Shown here: positions 1 to 6,542 of the stretch, piece by piece
Numbering within the stretch: the first letter of the stretch is position 1
How the letters are laid out: each line of letters opens with the position of its first letter
DNA from: JAGLYP01 sp034659435
Lineage (GTDB): Bacteria > Patescibacteriota > Patescibacteriia > Patescibacteriales > UBA12075
Length of the DNA stretch: 20,721 nt
Reading direction: 5' to 3'
NCBI GenBank assembly: GCA_034659435.1
Contig: JAYEHJ010000031.1
Coordinates: forward strand, 1-20,721
Notes under the pieces: model-generated
What the model was told of the DNA's origin: nothing
What the model saw: only the letters and a program-made list of their open reading frames with translations
The model's database searches: none
Translations under genes and position numbers: made by a program

Positions 1-148
1 AAGAGACGATCGTATCTCCTGTGGCTCGAAGCCATTGACAACTTAGTCTCTTCTCCCGTCCCTTAAGTATACACCCTTATTCTCTATATTTCTTTTATAT
101 GACAGAAATTAGGAGCGTTTTAAATACGGCAGGATAACAATAGTTACG
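1..148. other. Unassigned window edge with a dyad
   Basis: I recognise no gene here. Positions 1-7 (AAGAGAC) and 46-52 (GTCTCTT) are perfect inverted complements and enclose a small hairpin (TGGCT 22-26, loop CGA, AGCCA 30-34), so this could be the end of a structured RNA or a processed stem. A plus-strand reading frame is open from base 1 to a TAA at 64-66 (21 residues), which could be the tail of a gene outside the window, but the minus strand is open there too and neither resembles a known C-terminus. Confidence 0.3.
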
Positions 149-1243
149 TCAAAGCGAAACATATTGCATATTGCCTAAATTTTTAATCGCGCCTTTCATT
201 TCCAAAATAATAAGGGCGCTGCTGATAATTGATGTGTTTAATTTTGTCAGGCGGATTAATTCGTCAATATGAATCGCTTCAAGGCTTAAATGTTTTAAAA
301 TAATTTTTTCCTCTTCGCTTTCCGGAATTATTTTTTTATTTTCCATGTAATTATTAATATTTTTTAAATCAAGAGTTTCTAAAATATCCCCGGCTTTTGT
401 AACCGGCTTGGCTCCTTGTTTTATTAATTCGTTCGGACCGATTGACATGCCTGAAAATATACTTCCCGGAACGGCAAAGACTTCTCGGTTTTGTTCGCAT
501 GCGCATCGGGCGGTTATCAGCGCCCCTGATTTTTCAGCGGCTTCAACAACTAAAGTACCGAATGATAAACCGGATATTATGCGGTTTCTTTGCGGAAAGT
601 TATATCGCAAAGGTTCTGTGCCTAAAGGAAATTCTGAGATAATCGCGCCTCCGGCGGAAATTATCTTTTCCGCCAAATAGCGATTTGCAAAAGGATAAAA
701 GCTTTGCTTGTCTATGCCTGTGCCAAGAACTGCTATTGTTTTTCCTTTGGCGTTAAGACAGGCATTGTGCGCCAAAGCGTCAATTCCTAAAGCCAAACCG
801 CTTATGATATTCAAATTATTTTTGGCTAAATTATAAACGATTTTTTCAACGGCTCGTTCGCCGTAATTTGTGTATTTGCGCGCGCCAACAACGCCGATGC
901 TGAAATTATTTATATTATCAATTGATCCTTTGTAATAAAAAAAATACGGAGGATCATATATTTCTTTTAGCAGCCGTGGATAATCGTCATCAGTTATTTT
1001 GCAAATTTTAATATTTTCTTCCTGTATTTTTTTTATTAATTCGTCAACATTAATATTCGCGCGCGTTGCAATAAATTTATCAACGATATTTTCTTTAATT
1101 CCGGCTGATTTAAGCTCGTCAAAATTAGCGTTAAAGGCACGCTCAAAAGAAGAAAAAAATTTGGAAATCAGTTTCATTCTTTTGGGGCCGAATTTAGGAA
1201 AATGATTAAGCGCGATTAAAAATTTGTCGTCATTTGTAAACAT
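149..1243 (-). CDS. dprA: DNA processing protein DprA (Smf family)
   Basis: DprA binds incoming single-stranded DNA in the cytoplasm and loads RecA during natural transformation. The 364-residue product has the usual three parts. Residues 1-65 look like a helix-hairpin-helix/SAM-type N-terminal region. Residues about 115-290 form the Rossmann-like core with GVVGARKYTNYG (117-128), SGLALGIDALAH (148-159), an AVLGTGID strand-loop (171-178), FPQRNRIISGLS (216-227) and EKSGALITA (237-245). Residues about 305-364 look like the DprA winged helix. The length is normal for the family. The ATG at 1243 has no Shine-Dalgarno sequence before it. It is transcribed away from the RNA-like unit to its right. 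CPR bacteria commonly keep competence genes, so the gene fits uptake of environmental DNA. The identification is secure; the physiological role is inferred from the family. Confidence 0.96.
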   Translation of the reverse strand: MFTNDDKFLIALNHFPKFGPKRMKLISKFFSSFERAFNANFDELKSAGIKENIVDKFIATRANINVDELIKKIQEENIKICKITDDDYPRLLKEIYDPPYFFYYKGSIDNINNFSIGVVGARKYTNYGERAVEKIVYNLAKNNLNIISGLALGIDALAHNACLNAKGKTIAVLGTGIDKQSFYPFANRYLAEKIISAGGAIISEFPLGTEPLRYNFPQRNRIISGLSFGTLVVEAAEKSGALITARCACEQNREVFAVPGSIFSGMSIGPNELIKQGAKPVTKAGDILETLDLKNINNYMENKKIIPESEEEKIILKHLSLEAIHIDELIRLTKLNTSIISSALIILEMKGAIKNLGNMQYVSL

Positions 1244-1290
1244 AAAATAATAAAAAAAGGCTAATTTTAGTAAAAAATAGGTGGCAGATA

Positions 1291-1319
1291 TTGACTTATT
1301 TTAGCGTTTGTGCTAGGGT
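1291..1319 (+). promoter_or_regulatory. Sigma-70-type promoter of the RNA-like unit
   Basis: TTGACT (1291-1296), a 17-base spacer and TAGGGT (1314-1319) preceded by TGC, that is an extended -10 element. Transcription would start near 1326 and run into the inverted repeats. No open reading frame follows on this strand, which is why I connect it to a non-coding RNA. Confidence 0.55.
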
Positions 1320-1360
1320 TTAATATCGTATTTGAAAAATAAAGCTAATAAATAAATTAT

Positions 1361-1437
1361 TGTTTGCCGCGAGAATTTTAATAAAAAACTCATTCCTCCT
1401 TATGCGTTGCTTATTAATCTTTCTTTAGCGGCAAACA
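1361..1437 (+). ncRNA. Stem-loop A of a putative structured RNA
   Basis: TGTTTGCCGC (1361-1370) is perfectly complementary to GCGGCAAACA (1428-1437). The 57-base loop contains TCATTCCTCCTTA at 1390-1402, which resembles the 3' tail of 16S rRNA. The family is unknown to me; it could equally be a DNA-level repeat. Confidence 0.4.
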
Positions 1438-1460
1438 GTAATTTGTGCATTAGTATTTAT

Positions 1461-1509
1461 CGGCAGTTTCTTAACGCTTTTTTAATAATAGCATAAAAAA
1501 GTTAAGCCG
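1461..1509 (+). ncRNA. Stem-loop between elements A and B
   Basis: CTTAAC (1470-1475) and a T run (1478-1483) pair with an A run (1495-1500) and GTTAAG (1501-1506), and CGGC (1461-1464) can pair with GCCG (1505-1508 region) across a small bulge. It is a weaker dyad that continues the structured character of the stretch. Confidence 0.3.
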
Positions 1510-1524
1510 CCAAAATTTAAGTTT

Positions 1525-1641
1525 TAGTTTCCAAATTTTCGCCTAGGAGCGCGCTTTGGCAAAATCATCCCTCCTTAGATTATGTCTCTTAAGCGCTTAA
1601 ACGGAGTAATCTCCAGCTCTTAGGCGATAATTTGGGAAGTA
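1525..1641 (+). ncRNA. Long stem-loop B of a putative structured RNA
   Basis: CCAAATTTTCGCCTAGGAGC (1531-1550) pairs with GCTCTTAGGCGATAATTTGG (1616-1635) at 18 of 20 positions, one of the two differences being a possible G-U pair, and the stem extends a few bases further outward. The loop holds TCATCCCTCCTTA (1565-1577), nearly identical to the motif in stem-loop A, a TTAAGCGCTTAA palindrome and a GGAG-TAAT-CTCC hairpin. No family recognised. Confidence 0.4.
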
Positions 1642-1662
1642 GAGTTGGTTCTAAAGTTGTGT

Positions 1663-1732
1663 CCGCCTGTAGCTCAGACAGGCAGAGTGGCTGATCGGTA
1701 ATCAGCAGGTCGGTGGTTCATGCCCAGGTGGA
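1663..1732 (+). pseudogene. Degenerate tRNA-Thr(GGU)-like sequence
   Basis: A cloverleaf can be drawn: acceptor CCGCCTG (1663-1669) with CAGGTGG (1725-1731), D stem GCTC/GAGT (1672-1675/1685-1688), anticodon stem GCTGA/TCAGC (1690-1694/1702-1706) with loop TCGGTAA. The anticodon would be GGU (threonine). Two things are wrong for a functional tRNA. The T arm is about four bases too short (13 instead of 17), with TTCATGC replacing the usual TTCRANY loop, and position 33 is C rather than the nearly invariant U. The 3' end reads A-TCA, not A-CCA. Competing hairpins GCCTGT/ACAGGC (1665-1670/1678-1683) and GCTGAT/ATCAGC are also possible. It is either a decayed tRNA gene or a tRNA-like domain of the larger RNA. 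Confidence 0.5.
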
Positions 1733-1748
1733 TCAAATCCCAAAAATA

Positions 1749-1785
1749 CCCCTCATCGCAACATTGGATGAGGGGCTTTTATTTT
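1749..1785 (+). terminator. Intrinsic terminator after the tRNA-like sequence
   Basis: CCCCTCATC (1749-1757) and GATGAGGGG (1767-1775) form a perfect 9-base-pair stem with a 9-base loop, followed by CTTTTATTTT (1776-1785). The T run on the plus strand gives the direction. Confidence 0.8.
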
Positions 1786-1895
1786 ACCAAAAATTATCTG
1801 AACTACTGATTGCCACTTGATTTTTCTGAATTTTACTGAAAAAATATTTAGTGAAATTCAGTGTCATCAGTGATTATCAGTGGCTCAGACAATTT

Positions 1896-2234
1896 TCACC
1901 GAAAACTAACAACCAGCTCTTTATTAAGCGCGAAAGCGATTTTTTGCAAAGTTTCAATGGTAAGGTTTTGTTTGCCGGCTTCAATCCGTCCGACAGCGCT
2001 TTGCTTCATTCCGATTTTTTCAGCCAGCTTTGCCTGGCTTATTTTTTTCTTTTTCCGCAAATTAATTATCGCCAAAGACATTTCCAGTTTTTTCATTTCC
2101 AGTTCAACGCCTTTTCTAAATTTAGGGTCTTTCATTTCTTCTTCTATAATTTTACTGAAATTTATTAGTGTTGCTCCGCCAATTTTTTCTAAGGGCGGAT
2201 TTTTCATATATTCTTTTAGTTTTTTAGTACTCAT
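1896..2234 (-). CDS. XRE-family helix-turn-helix antitoxin (HigA-like)
   Basis: A 112-residue protein whose C-terminal half (about residues 56-108) is an XRE/Cro-type helix-turn-helix: ISQAKLAEKIGMKQSAVGRIEAGKQNLTIETL followed by the core helix, in two readable parts (ISQAKLAEKIGMKQSAVGR, then IEAGKQNLTIETLQKIAFAL). The N-terminal half (1-52) is charged and helical and probably contacts the toxin. The gene starts inside the end of the upstream toxin gene with an ATGA overlap (2231-2234), the usual sign of translational coupling in toxin-antitoxin operons. In HigBA systems the antitoxin neutralises the ribosome-dependent RNase and represses its own operon. The palindrome at 2591-2606 in the toxin promoter is the likely binding site. 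The family call is firm; toxin-specific pairing is inferred from the arrangement. Confidence 0.88.
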   Translation of the reverse strand: MSTKKLKEYMKNPPLEKIGGATLINFSKIIEEEMKDPKFRKGVELEMKKLEMSLAIINLRKKKKISQAKLAEKIGMKQSAVGRIEAGKQNLTIETLQKIAFALNKELVVSFR

Positions 2235-2578
2235 AATTTTATGAATTTTAAATTTTTTATAAAGTCATCATAATTATTTTTAGATTGATCGATTTCTTTG
2301 GCGGGGGTTTTGTTGCTTTTTTTGTTAAAGCCGTGCAAAAATACAACTTTATTTTCAGTGAATATAAAATAAAATATTCTATGGAAATTTTTATCAAAAT
2401 CTACCCGCAGTTCCCATATTTTTCCGTCAATATGTTTTGTGTAGGGCATGCCCAGTTTTTTGTCATATTTGATAAGCAGTAAAACATAAGAAATTATTTT
2501 TTTTCTTATTTTTTTATCTAAGTTTTTATAATATTCATGAATCGGTGATTTATTGTTTTGTTTTTGGTAAAAATAAAT
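2231..2578 (-). CDS. RelE/HigB-family (phage Gp49-like) toxin with a non-ATG start
   Basis: Read from an ATT at 2578 the product is 115 residues, the normal size for Gp49/HigB-type mRNA interferases. The first ATG in frame (2449) would remove 43 residues of recognisable family sequence, including NNKSPIHEYYKNLDKK (8-23) and the KYDKKLGMPYTKHIDGKIWE stretch (37-56). Other family features are ELRV (56-59), FHRIFYFIF (66-74), VVFLHGFNKKSNKTP (78-92) and a charged C-terminal helix. Basic residues R58, R68 and K87/K88 are candidates for RNA contact. No in-frame ATG, GTG or TTG occurs between 2584 and 2449; ATA (2581) and ATT (2578) are the only plausible initiators, and the predicted transcription start falls at about the same place, so the message may be leaderless. 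It lies directly upstream of the HTH gene, the toxin-first order of higBA. Confidence 0.82.
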   Translation of the reverse strand: MYFYQKQNNKSPIHEYYKNLDKKIRKKIISYVLLLIKYDKKLGMPYTKHIDGKIWELRVDFDKNFHRIFYFIFTENKVVFLHGFNKKSNKTPAKEIDQSKNNYDDFIKNLKFIKL

Positions 2579-2587
2579 TATATCTAT

Positions 2588-2615
2588 ATAATAACATCTA
2601 TGTTATAAAAGTCAA
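2588..2615 (-). promoter_or_regulatory. Promoter of the HigBA-type operon
   Basis: On the minus strand TTGACT (2615-2610), 16 bases, then TATTAT (2593-2588). The start of transcription would be near 2581, practically at the first usable toxin codon. It begins only eight bases beyond the pth stop codon (2623). Confidence 0.55.
2591..2606. promoter_or_regulatory. Palindromic operator in the HigBA promoter
   Basis: ATAACAT-CT-ATGTTAT: two perfect 7-base arms around a 2-base centre, lying between and over the -35 and -10 elements. Such a site is what an autoregulating XRE antitoxin would bind; binding itself is inferred. Confidence 0.5.
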
Positions 2616-2622
2616 GAGCCTG

Positions 2623-3171
2623 TTAATTTAATTCCGCGATTATTTCAGGCATCAAATTATTAATAATCTTTATCTCTTCTTCGCTAAATTTTTGCAAAAC
2701 ATATTTTTCAACCGGCATTTGCTTTGGTTTATTATTTTTTATTCCAATACGAACGCGAGTAAAGTTTTTAGTTTTTAAATGATCAATAATTGACTGCACG
2801 CCTCTGTGTCCTGCTGAGCGGGAATTTGTTGAAATTTTGTATTTCCCCAATTCAATATCCAAATCATCATGAATAACAGTTAAAATTTGCGAGAAATCGG
2901 AATTTTTTTCTCTGATTAAGCCGATTTTTTTTGGAAGCAGTTTATAATAATTCATAAACAAGGCAAGCGGAGCGCCTGAATTATTCATAAACACGAGCGG
3001 CTTAATAAAAAAAACATCATTATGTTTGATAAAATTAATATTAAATTTTTTATCAAACTTCCAAGCTAAAAATTTTTTTTCAGCCAAAAAATCCAAAGCC
3101 ATAAAGCCGGCGTTATGCCGCGTGTTATTATATTTTTCGCCTGGGTTGCCCAGGCCGGCGATTATTTTCAT
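2623..3171 (-). CDS. pth: Peptidyl-tRNA hydrolase
   Basis: Cleaves the ester bond of peptidyl-tRNAs that drop off the ribosome, recycling tRNA in the cytoplasm. From the ATG at 3171 the protein has 182 residues, typical of bacterial Pth. Visible signatures are MKIIAGLGNPGEKYNNTRHN (1-20) with catalytic His19, KPLVFMNNSG (57-66), HDDLDIELGK (101-110) with the conserved acidic residue, and SAGHRGVQSIIDHL (119-132). An ATG five codons upstream (3186) exists, but it lies in the intergenic repeat words and would add residues before the invariant start, so I prefer 3171. One oddity: Arg123 stands where the E. coli enzyme has Asn114 in GGHNG. It follows der on the same strand after about 120 bases and has no Shine-Dalgarno sequence. 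Confidence 0.95.
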   Translation of the reverse strand: MKIIAGLGNPGEKYNNTRHNAGFMALDFLAEKKFLAWKFDKKFNINFIKHNDVFFIKPLVFMNNSGAPLALFMNYYKLLPKKIGLIREKNSDFSQILTVIHDDLDIELGKYKISTNSRSAGHRGVQSIIDHLKTKNFTRVRIGIKNNKPKQMPVEKYVLQKFSEEEIKIINNLMPEIIAELN

Positions 3172-3182
3172 ATTGTTGTAAC

Positions 3183-3300
3183 TCATAATTCATAACTCGT
3201 AACTCGTAACTCGTAACTTAAAACTCATAACTTTTTGGGATTTTGTTTAAATGTAAAAATATGGTACATATTACATGTTGCGAGTTTTAAGTTACGAGTT
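3183..3300. repeat. Heptamer tandem repeat and inverted copy between pth and der
   Basis: AACTCGT is repeated three times in a row (3194-3214), flanked by variants such as AACTCAT. An inverted partner at 3277-3300 complements 3206-3230 with two mismatches. The inverted copy runs into der, so that the last sense codons and stop of der (AAC TCG TAA) are the repeat word itself. Function unknown; an RNA hairpin or a recombination-born repeat are both possible. Confidence 0.6.
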
Positions 3301-4752
3301 GTGAGAATCCGCATGTTTTCCGTGTATTAACCGATTTTTTTCAATAATAATCGTAATCGGAACACCCTCAAATCCGAATTTTTCACGCAAGCGGTTTTCT
3401 ATGAAGCGTATGTATGAAAAATGTATGGTATCTTTGGCGCCGATTTTAATTTTAAATTTAGGCGGCGCTGAGCGGATTTGTTTTAAGGTATATATGTAAG
3501 GATGTTTTGTTCCTTTGGCTTTTTTCGGGGAATGTTTCTTAACGATTCTATTTAAAAATTTGCTTAAAGCGTTTTCTGAGATTTCCGTATGATAATTTTT
3601 ATTGATTTCCAAGATTAAATCCGGGATTTTTTTTGTTTTTGTTTTGTTCATGGCGGAACAAAAAATTATCGGAACCCATGTTGCAAAAGGCAAGTCAGCG
3701 TAAATTTCGTTTGTATATTTTTTTGTATCTCTCTCTTCAATCAAATCCCATTTGTTGGCAACAAGAATAAGGCCGTTTTTGCGTTTGCTTATTTCTTCAA
3801 AAAGTTTTGTTTCCTGATGGGTGAGCCCCGCGTCTATGTCCACAACCAATAAACTTACATCAGATCGGCTTATGGAGCGCAGTGACTGGGCGATGCCGGA
3901 TTTTTCCAAAATATTGTTTAATTTTATTTTTTTGGTATTTTTTTGCCCGTTTTTACTTATTCCCGCAGTATCAATTATTTTTATTAAAGCGTCCCTATGT
4001 TTGATTAACGCGTCTTTTGATTCTCTGGTTGTGTGCGCTCTTGAACTGACAATCATGCGATTTTCTCCGACAAGCGCGTTTAAAAGGCTGGATTTGCCGA
4101 CATTGGGCTTGCCGATAATTGATACTTTAATTGCGTCTTTTTCCGCGCCAATGGTTTTTTCGTCTTGTTTTTTGAATTTATTTTTTGGCAATTTATTAAT
4201 TATCGCGTCTAAAAGATCTCCGGTTCCGGAGCCGTTGGCGGCTGAAACCAAAATTGGTTCGCCAAAATTCAGCTTGTTGAATTCGGCTGTTTCTTTTCTT
4301 ATTCCCGGGCTGTCAACTTTGTTAACAGCCAATATTATTTCAGCATCCTTTTTTAAAGATATTTTTTTGATTTTTTTTAACTCCAAAGCCATCTCTTTAT
4401 CTTGCGGAAGCAATCCGGCGCGCGCGTCTGTTAGAAAAAGAATTAAATCGGCTTTATTTAAAAAATCGCGCGCCTGCTGTTGGACTTTAATGTCTATATC
4501 GGAAGAGAGGCGGTTTTGTTTTTGTTTTTTTTGATTTGCCAAAAGAAAACTAAAATCAAGCAAGCCTCCTGTGTCAATTAATTTAAAATTAGCGCGCTGC
4601 CAGCTGACAGTTCCGACATTGACGTCCCTGGTTGTGCCTTCAATGTCTGACACAAGCGCTGATTTTTTTTCAGTTAAACAATTAAAAAGAGTTGATTTCC
4701 CAACATTGGTTCTTCCGAATATTATAACCAGCGGGTTATTTTTTGAGTTCAT
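3292..4752 (-). CDS. der: Ribosome biogenesis GTPase Der (EngA)
   Basis: A tandem-GTPase factor needed for maturation of the 50S ribosomal subunit. First G domain: GRTNVGKST (13-21), EGTTRD (38-43), DTGG (60-63), NKVD (144-147). Second G domain: GKPNVGKSS (214-222), HTTRES (240-245), DTAG (261-264), NKWD (333-336). The C-terminal KH-like domain (about 385-480) binds rRNA and includes KGTKHPYIYTLKQIRSAPPK (413-432). At 486 residues it is slightly longer than typical because of a Lys/Gln-rich insert after the first DTGG (about 65-88) and a Lys-rich linker between the G domains (190-208). ATG at 4752, 17 bases after the LCP gene, so probably in one operon LCP-der-pth. No Shine-Dalgarno sequence is present. 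Confidence 0.97.
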   Translation of the reverse strand: MNSKNNPLVIIFGRTNVGKSTLFNCLTEKKSALVSDIEGTTRDVNVGTVSWQRANFKLIDTGGLLDFSFLLANQKKQKQNRLSSDIDIKVQQQARDFLNKADLILFLTDARAGLLPQDKEMALELKKIKKISLKKDAEIILAVNKVDSPGIRKETAEFNKLNFGEPILVSAANGSGTGDLLDAIINKLPKNKFKKQDEKTIGAEKDAIKVSIIGKPNVGKSSLLNALVGENRMIVSSRAHTTRESKDALIKHRDALIKIIDTAGISKNGQKNTKKIKLNNILEKSGIAQSLRSISRSDVSLLVVDIDAGLTHQETKLFEEISKRKNGLILVANKWDLIEERDTKKYTNEIYADLPFATWVPIIFCSAMNKTKTKKIPDLILEINKNYHTEISENALSKFLNRIVKKHSPKKAKGTKHPYIYTLKQIRSAPPKFKIKIGAKDTIHFSYIRFIENRLREKFGFEGVPITIIIEKNRLIHGKHADSHNS

Positions 4753-4769
4753 AGTTATTGAGATTAGTT

Positions 4770-6302
4770 CTAATTTTTTGACTTTTCACCAGCCATATCT
4801 TCAATATTTTCTTCGCCCGAATTGCTTTCATCGGCATTTTGTCCGAGTATTAAAATAAAATCAGGTTGAATCGGATTATTTTCATTGCTTATTTCCAAAC
4901 TTATTTCCTCAATCAGCCAGTCCGGCAAGCCAAATGAAACATCAGCATCAACAGCTTCTTTTAATATAGCGAGTGATTTGGTTTTTTCGCCGTAAGTAAG
5001 ATCGTAAATAATTGATTTTTGAAAATTTTGCCGGCTTGAGTTTCCGATGCGAACAACGATAAAACCGAGTTTTTCAACATCAAGCGCTGTTTTGGATGCC
5101 AGACCGTTTATCCATGTGCCGTTTCGGACTTCAATTGTAGCTCTTTCTTCGGAAACTTTTACTTTTACTTCTTTTGGAGCATCAGAAAAAACATTGTTAA
5201 CAAAATATTGGATTTCGGCAAAGTCGCCGCTGCGAGGGCTTAGGATATATGCGCTTTGTTTTGAAATAGATTCAGTTAAAAGGCCGTTAGGGGAGTTATC
5301 CAATACCTTGTTAGTAATTTTTCCTTTTTCAATTTCATTAAACATATCCCATAGTTTGACAATTTCCCAGACTTTAAAATTGGTGCTGATATGATCCTGA
5401 AAATTTTCAATAATATCAAAAATCATTTTAGGCTTTAAAAGGTTTTTAGAGTCAAGCAGCTTGTTTTTGACTGACAAAATTATGTTTTGCTGCCTTTTAG
5501 CGCGGGCAAAATCAGATCCCTCGCCGTTTATGCCGTGTCTGGAGCGCGCGTATTTTAGCGCTAAATCGCCGTCCATTGTCTGCCAGCCTTTCTCAATACG
5601 CAGGTGTTCAAAGCGCGATTCATAATCCTCATCATCTTCTTTGCCGTTTATAGGATAGCGATAATCGTCTAAATTATTTTCAACATAAACTTCTACCCCT
5701 CCAAGCTCGTCAACTAAATTAACAAAAGCTTCAAAATCAACACGAAAATAATAATCAACCGGCACGTTTAAAATATCGCTTAAAGCTTGGCTGACTGCCA
5801 TTCCGCCTGAGTCGGATTGCTCCATCTCCGCGTAAGCGTTAATTGAATTTATTTTTTGCAGCCTGTTTCCGTCTTCAATCGGAATCGCCAAGTCGCGCGG
5901 TATTGAAATCAGCGCCGCTTTTTCAGTTGAAGGCTCAAGACTTGCTAAAATTATTGTGTCAGTTAAGTAGCCGCCTTCATGCTGTTTGCCGCCCATGCCT
6001 AAAAGCAGAATGTTTACGCGATCAAGATTTTCTCCTTTAAGCGCTCTATCGGCGCTTTCCGCCAGATGTTTGATTTGCTTAATTATCGGCAGCTTGTAAA
6101 ACCATGAATCAATGCTTTGATTGGATGCCAGCATTTGGCTGAAAAAAACAGCGGAGCATGTAAAAAGAAAAATAAATAAATAAATAAATATTTTAAAAAT
6201 TTTTTTCGGGCTTTTTTTTATTTTTTTGCTTTCTTTTTCCAAAAAAGGCTCGTCTTTTATCTGTGTTTCTTTAAGATTTATTTTTTCAGTTGTTTTCGGC
6301 AT
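4770..6302 (-). CDS. LytR-CpsA-Psr (LCP) family cell-envelope transferase with LytR_C domain
   Basis: LCP proteins transfer lipid-linked polymers onto peptidoglycan or other surface carriers outside the membrane. The 510-residue product has a short basic cytoplasmic tail (1-35), one transmembrane helix (about 36-59), the LCP catalytic domain (about 95-285) with ILLLGMGG (98-105), YLTDTIILAS (112-121), ISIPRDLAIPI (133-143), KINSINAYAE (150-159), LVDELGGVEVYV (197-208) and LALKYARSRH (247-256), then a linker and a LytR_C-type domain (about 386-488) beginning ATIEVRNGTWINGLA. The catalytic-site arginines and aspartates (D115, R136, D137, R253, R255) are present. I chose the ATG at 6302; an in-frame TTG lies at 6308. 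It heads the LCP-der-pth cluster and has its own promoter at 6377-6405. The polymer it attaches cannot be told from the sequence. Confidence 0.93.
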   Translation of the reverse strand: MPKTTEKINLKETQIKDEPFLEKESKKIKKSPKKIFKIFIYLFIFLFTCSAVFFSQMLASNQSIDSWFYKLPIIKQIKHLAESADRALKGENLDRVNILLLGMGGKQHEGGYLTDTIILASLEPSTEKAALISIPRDLAIPIEDGNRLQKINSINAYAEMEQSDSGGMAVSQALSDILNVPVDYYFRVDFEAFVNLVDELGGVEVYVENNLDDYRYPINGKEDDEDYESRFEHLRIEKGWQTMDGDLALKYARSRHGINGEGSDFARAKRQQNIILSVKNKLLDSKNLLKPKMIFDIIENFQDHISTNFKVWEIVKLWDMFNEIEKGKITNKVLDNSPNGLLTESISKQSAYILSPRSGDFAEIQYFVNNVFSDAPKEVKVKVSEERATIEVRNGTWINGLASKTALDVEKLGFIVVRIGNSSRQNFQKSIIYDLTYGEKTKSLAILKEAVDADVSFGLPDWLIEEISLEISNENNPIQPDFILILGQNADESNSGEENIEDMAGEKSKN

Positions 6303-6376
6303 ATTCAAAAAACATAAAAATCCTGTCTTTTAAACCGGATATGTTAATGATTTATAATTTATTAAATTCTTTATAA

Positions 6377-6405
6377 ATTATAACTAAAATTGTAAAAAAA
6401 AACAA
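6377..6405 (-). promoter_or_regulatory. Promoter of the LCP-der-pth cluster
   Basis: Minus strand TTGTTT (6405-6400), 17 bases, TATAAT (6382-6377). The -10 is a perfect consensus match. It lies about 75 bases upstream of the LCP start. Confidence 0.5.
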
Positions 6406-6483
6406 GTTTTTGTTATAGTATTGTTTTTTATATTTTATTTATAATTATTTTTGCTAATCTTAGTAAAGAAATAACACTTGCTA

Positions 6484-6512
6484 TTGACAAGATTTTGATT
6501 ATATGCTATTTT
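6484..6512 (+). promoter_or_regulatory. Consensus promoter upstream of the rod dyad
   Basis: TTGACA (6484-6489), 17 bases, TATTTT (6507-6512); an alternative TATAAT lies at 6515-6520. Transcription would begin near 6519, just before the inverted repeat at 6543-6649, nearly 290 bases upstream of the next start codon. Confidence 0.55.
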
Positions 6513-6542
6513 GATATAATAATTTGGGTTGAATTATATTAA

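Larger units (their letters stand above)
1244..1895. other. Gene-free 650-base stretch, structured and probably transcribed rightward
   Basis: No credible protein-coding gene lies here. From left to right it holds a plus-strand promoter (1291-1319), an inverted repeat 1361-1370/1428-1437, a second dyad 1470-1483/1495-1509, a third large dyad 1525-1550/1616-1641, a tRNA-Thr-like sequence (1663-1732) and an intrinsic terminator (1749-1785). These parts are consistent with one transcript of roughly 450 nucleotides. The remainder (1786-1895) is AT-rich spacer downstream of the HigA-like gene and shows nothing further. Confidence 0.6.

Noticed and set aside
1380..1580. Two minus-strand mini-ORFs that begin right after AAGGAGG (ATG at about 1394 and 1569)
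   Set aside because: The spacing between AAGGAGG and ATG is one base, too short for initiation; the peptides (about 27 and 14 residues) look random, and promoter and terminator are on the other strand.
1325..1785. RNase P RNA, tmRNA or T-box leader
   Set aside because: The hallmark conserved blocks of each were not found, and no aminoacyl-tRNA synthetase or amino-acid gene follows on that strand.
2231..2449. 72-residue version of the HigB-like toxin starting at the first ATG
   Set aside because: It would remove about a third of the conserved family sequence that is plainly encoded upstream in the same frame.
3194..3219. Tandem repeats as a CRISPR array
   Set aside because: The unit is 7 bases with no spacers; no cas genes are in the window.
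3821..4534. 237-residue plus-strand frame
   Set aside because: It lies antisense within der, whose GTPase motifs are unmistakable; the frame is a by-product.
6302..6308. TTG start two codons upstream in the LCP gene
   Set aside because: The ATG at 6302 is a better initiator, and the two extra residues have no support.
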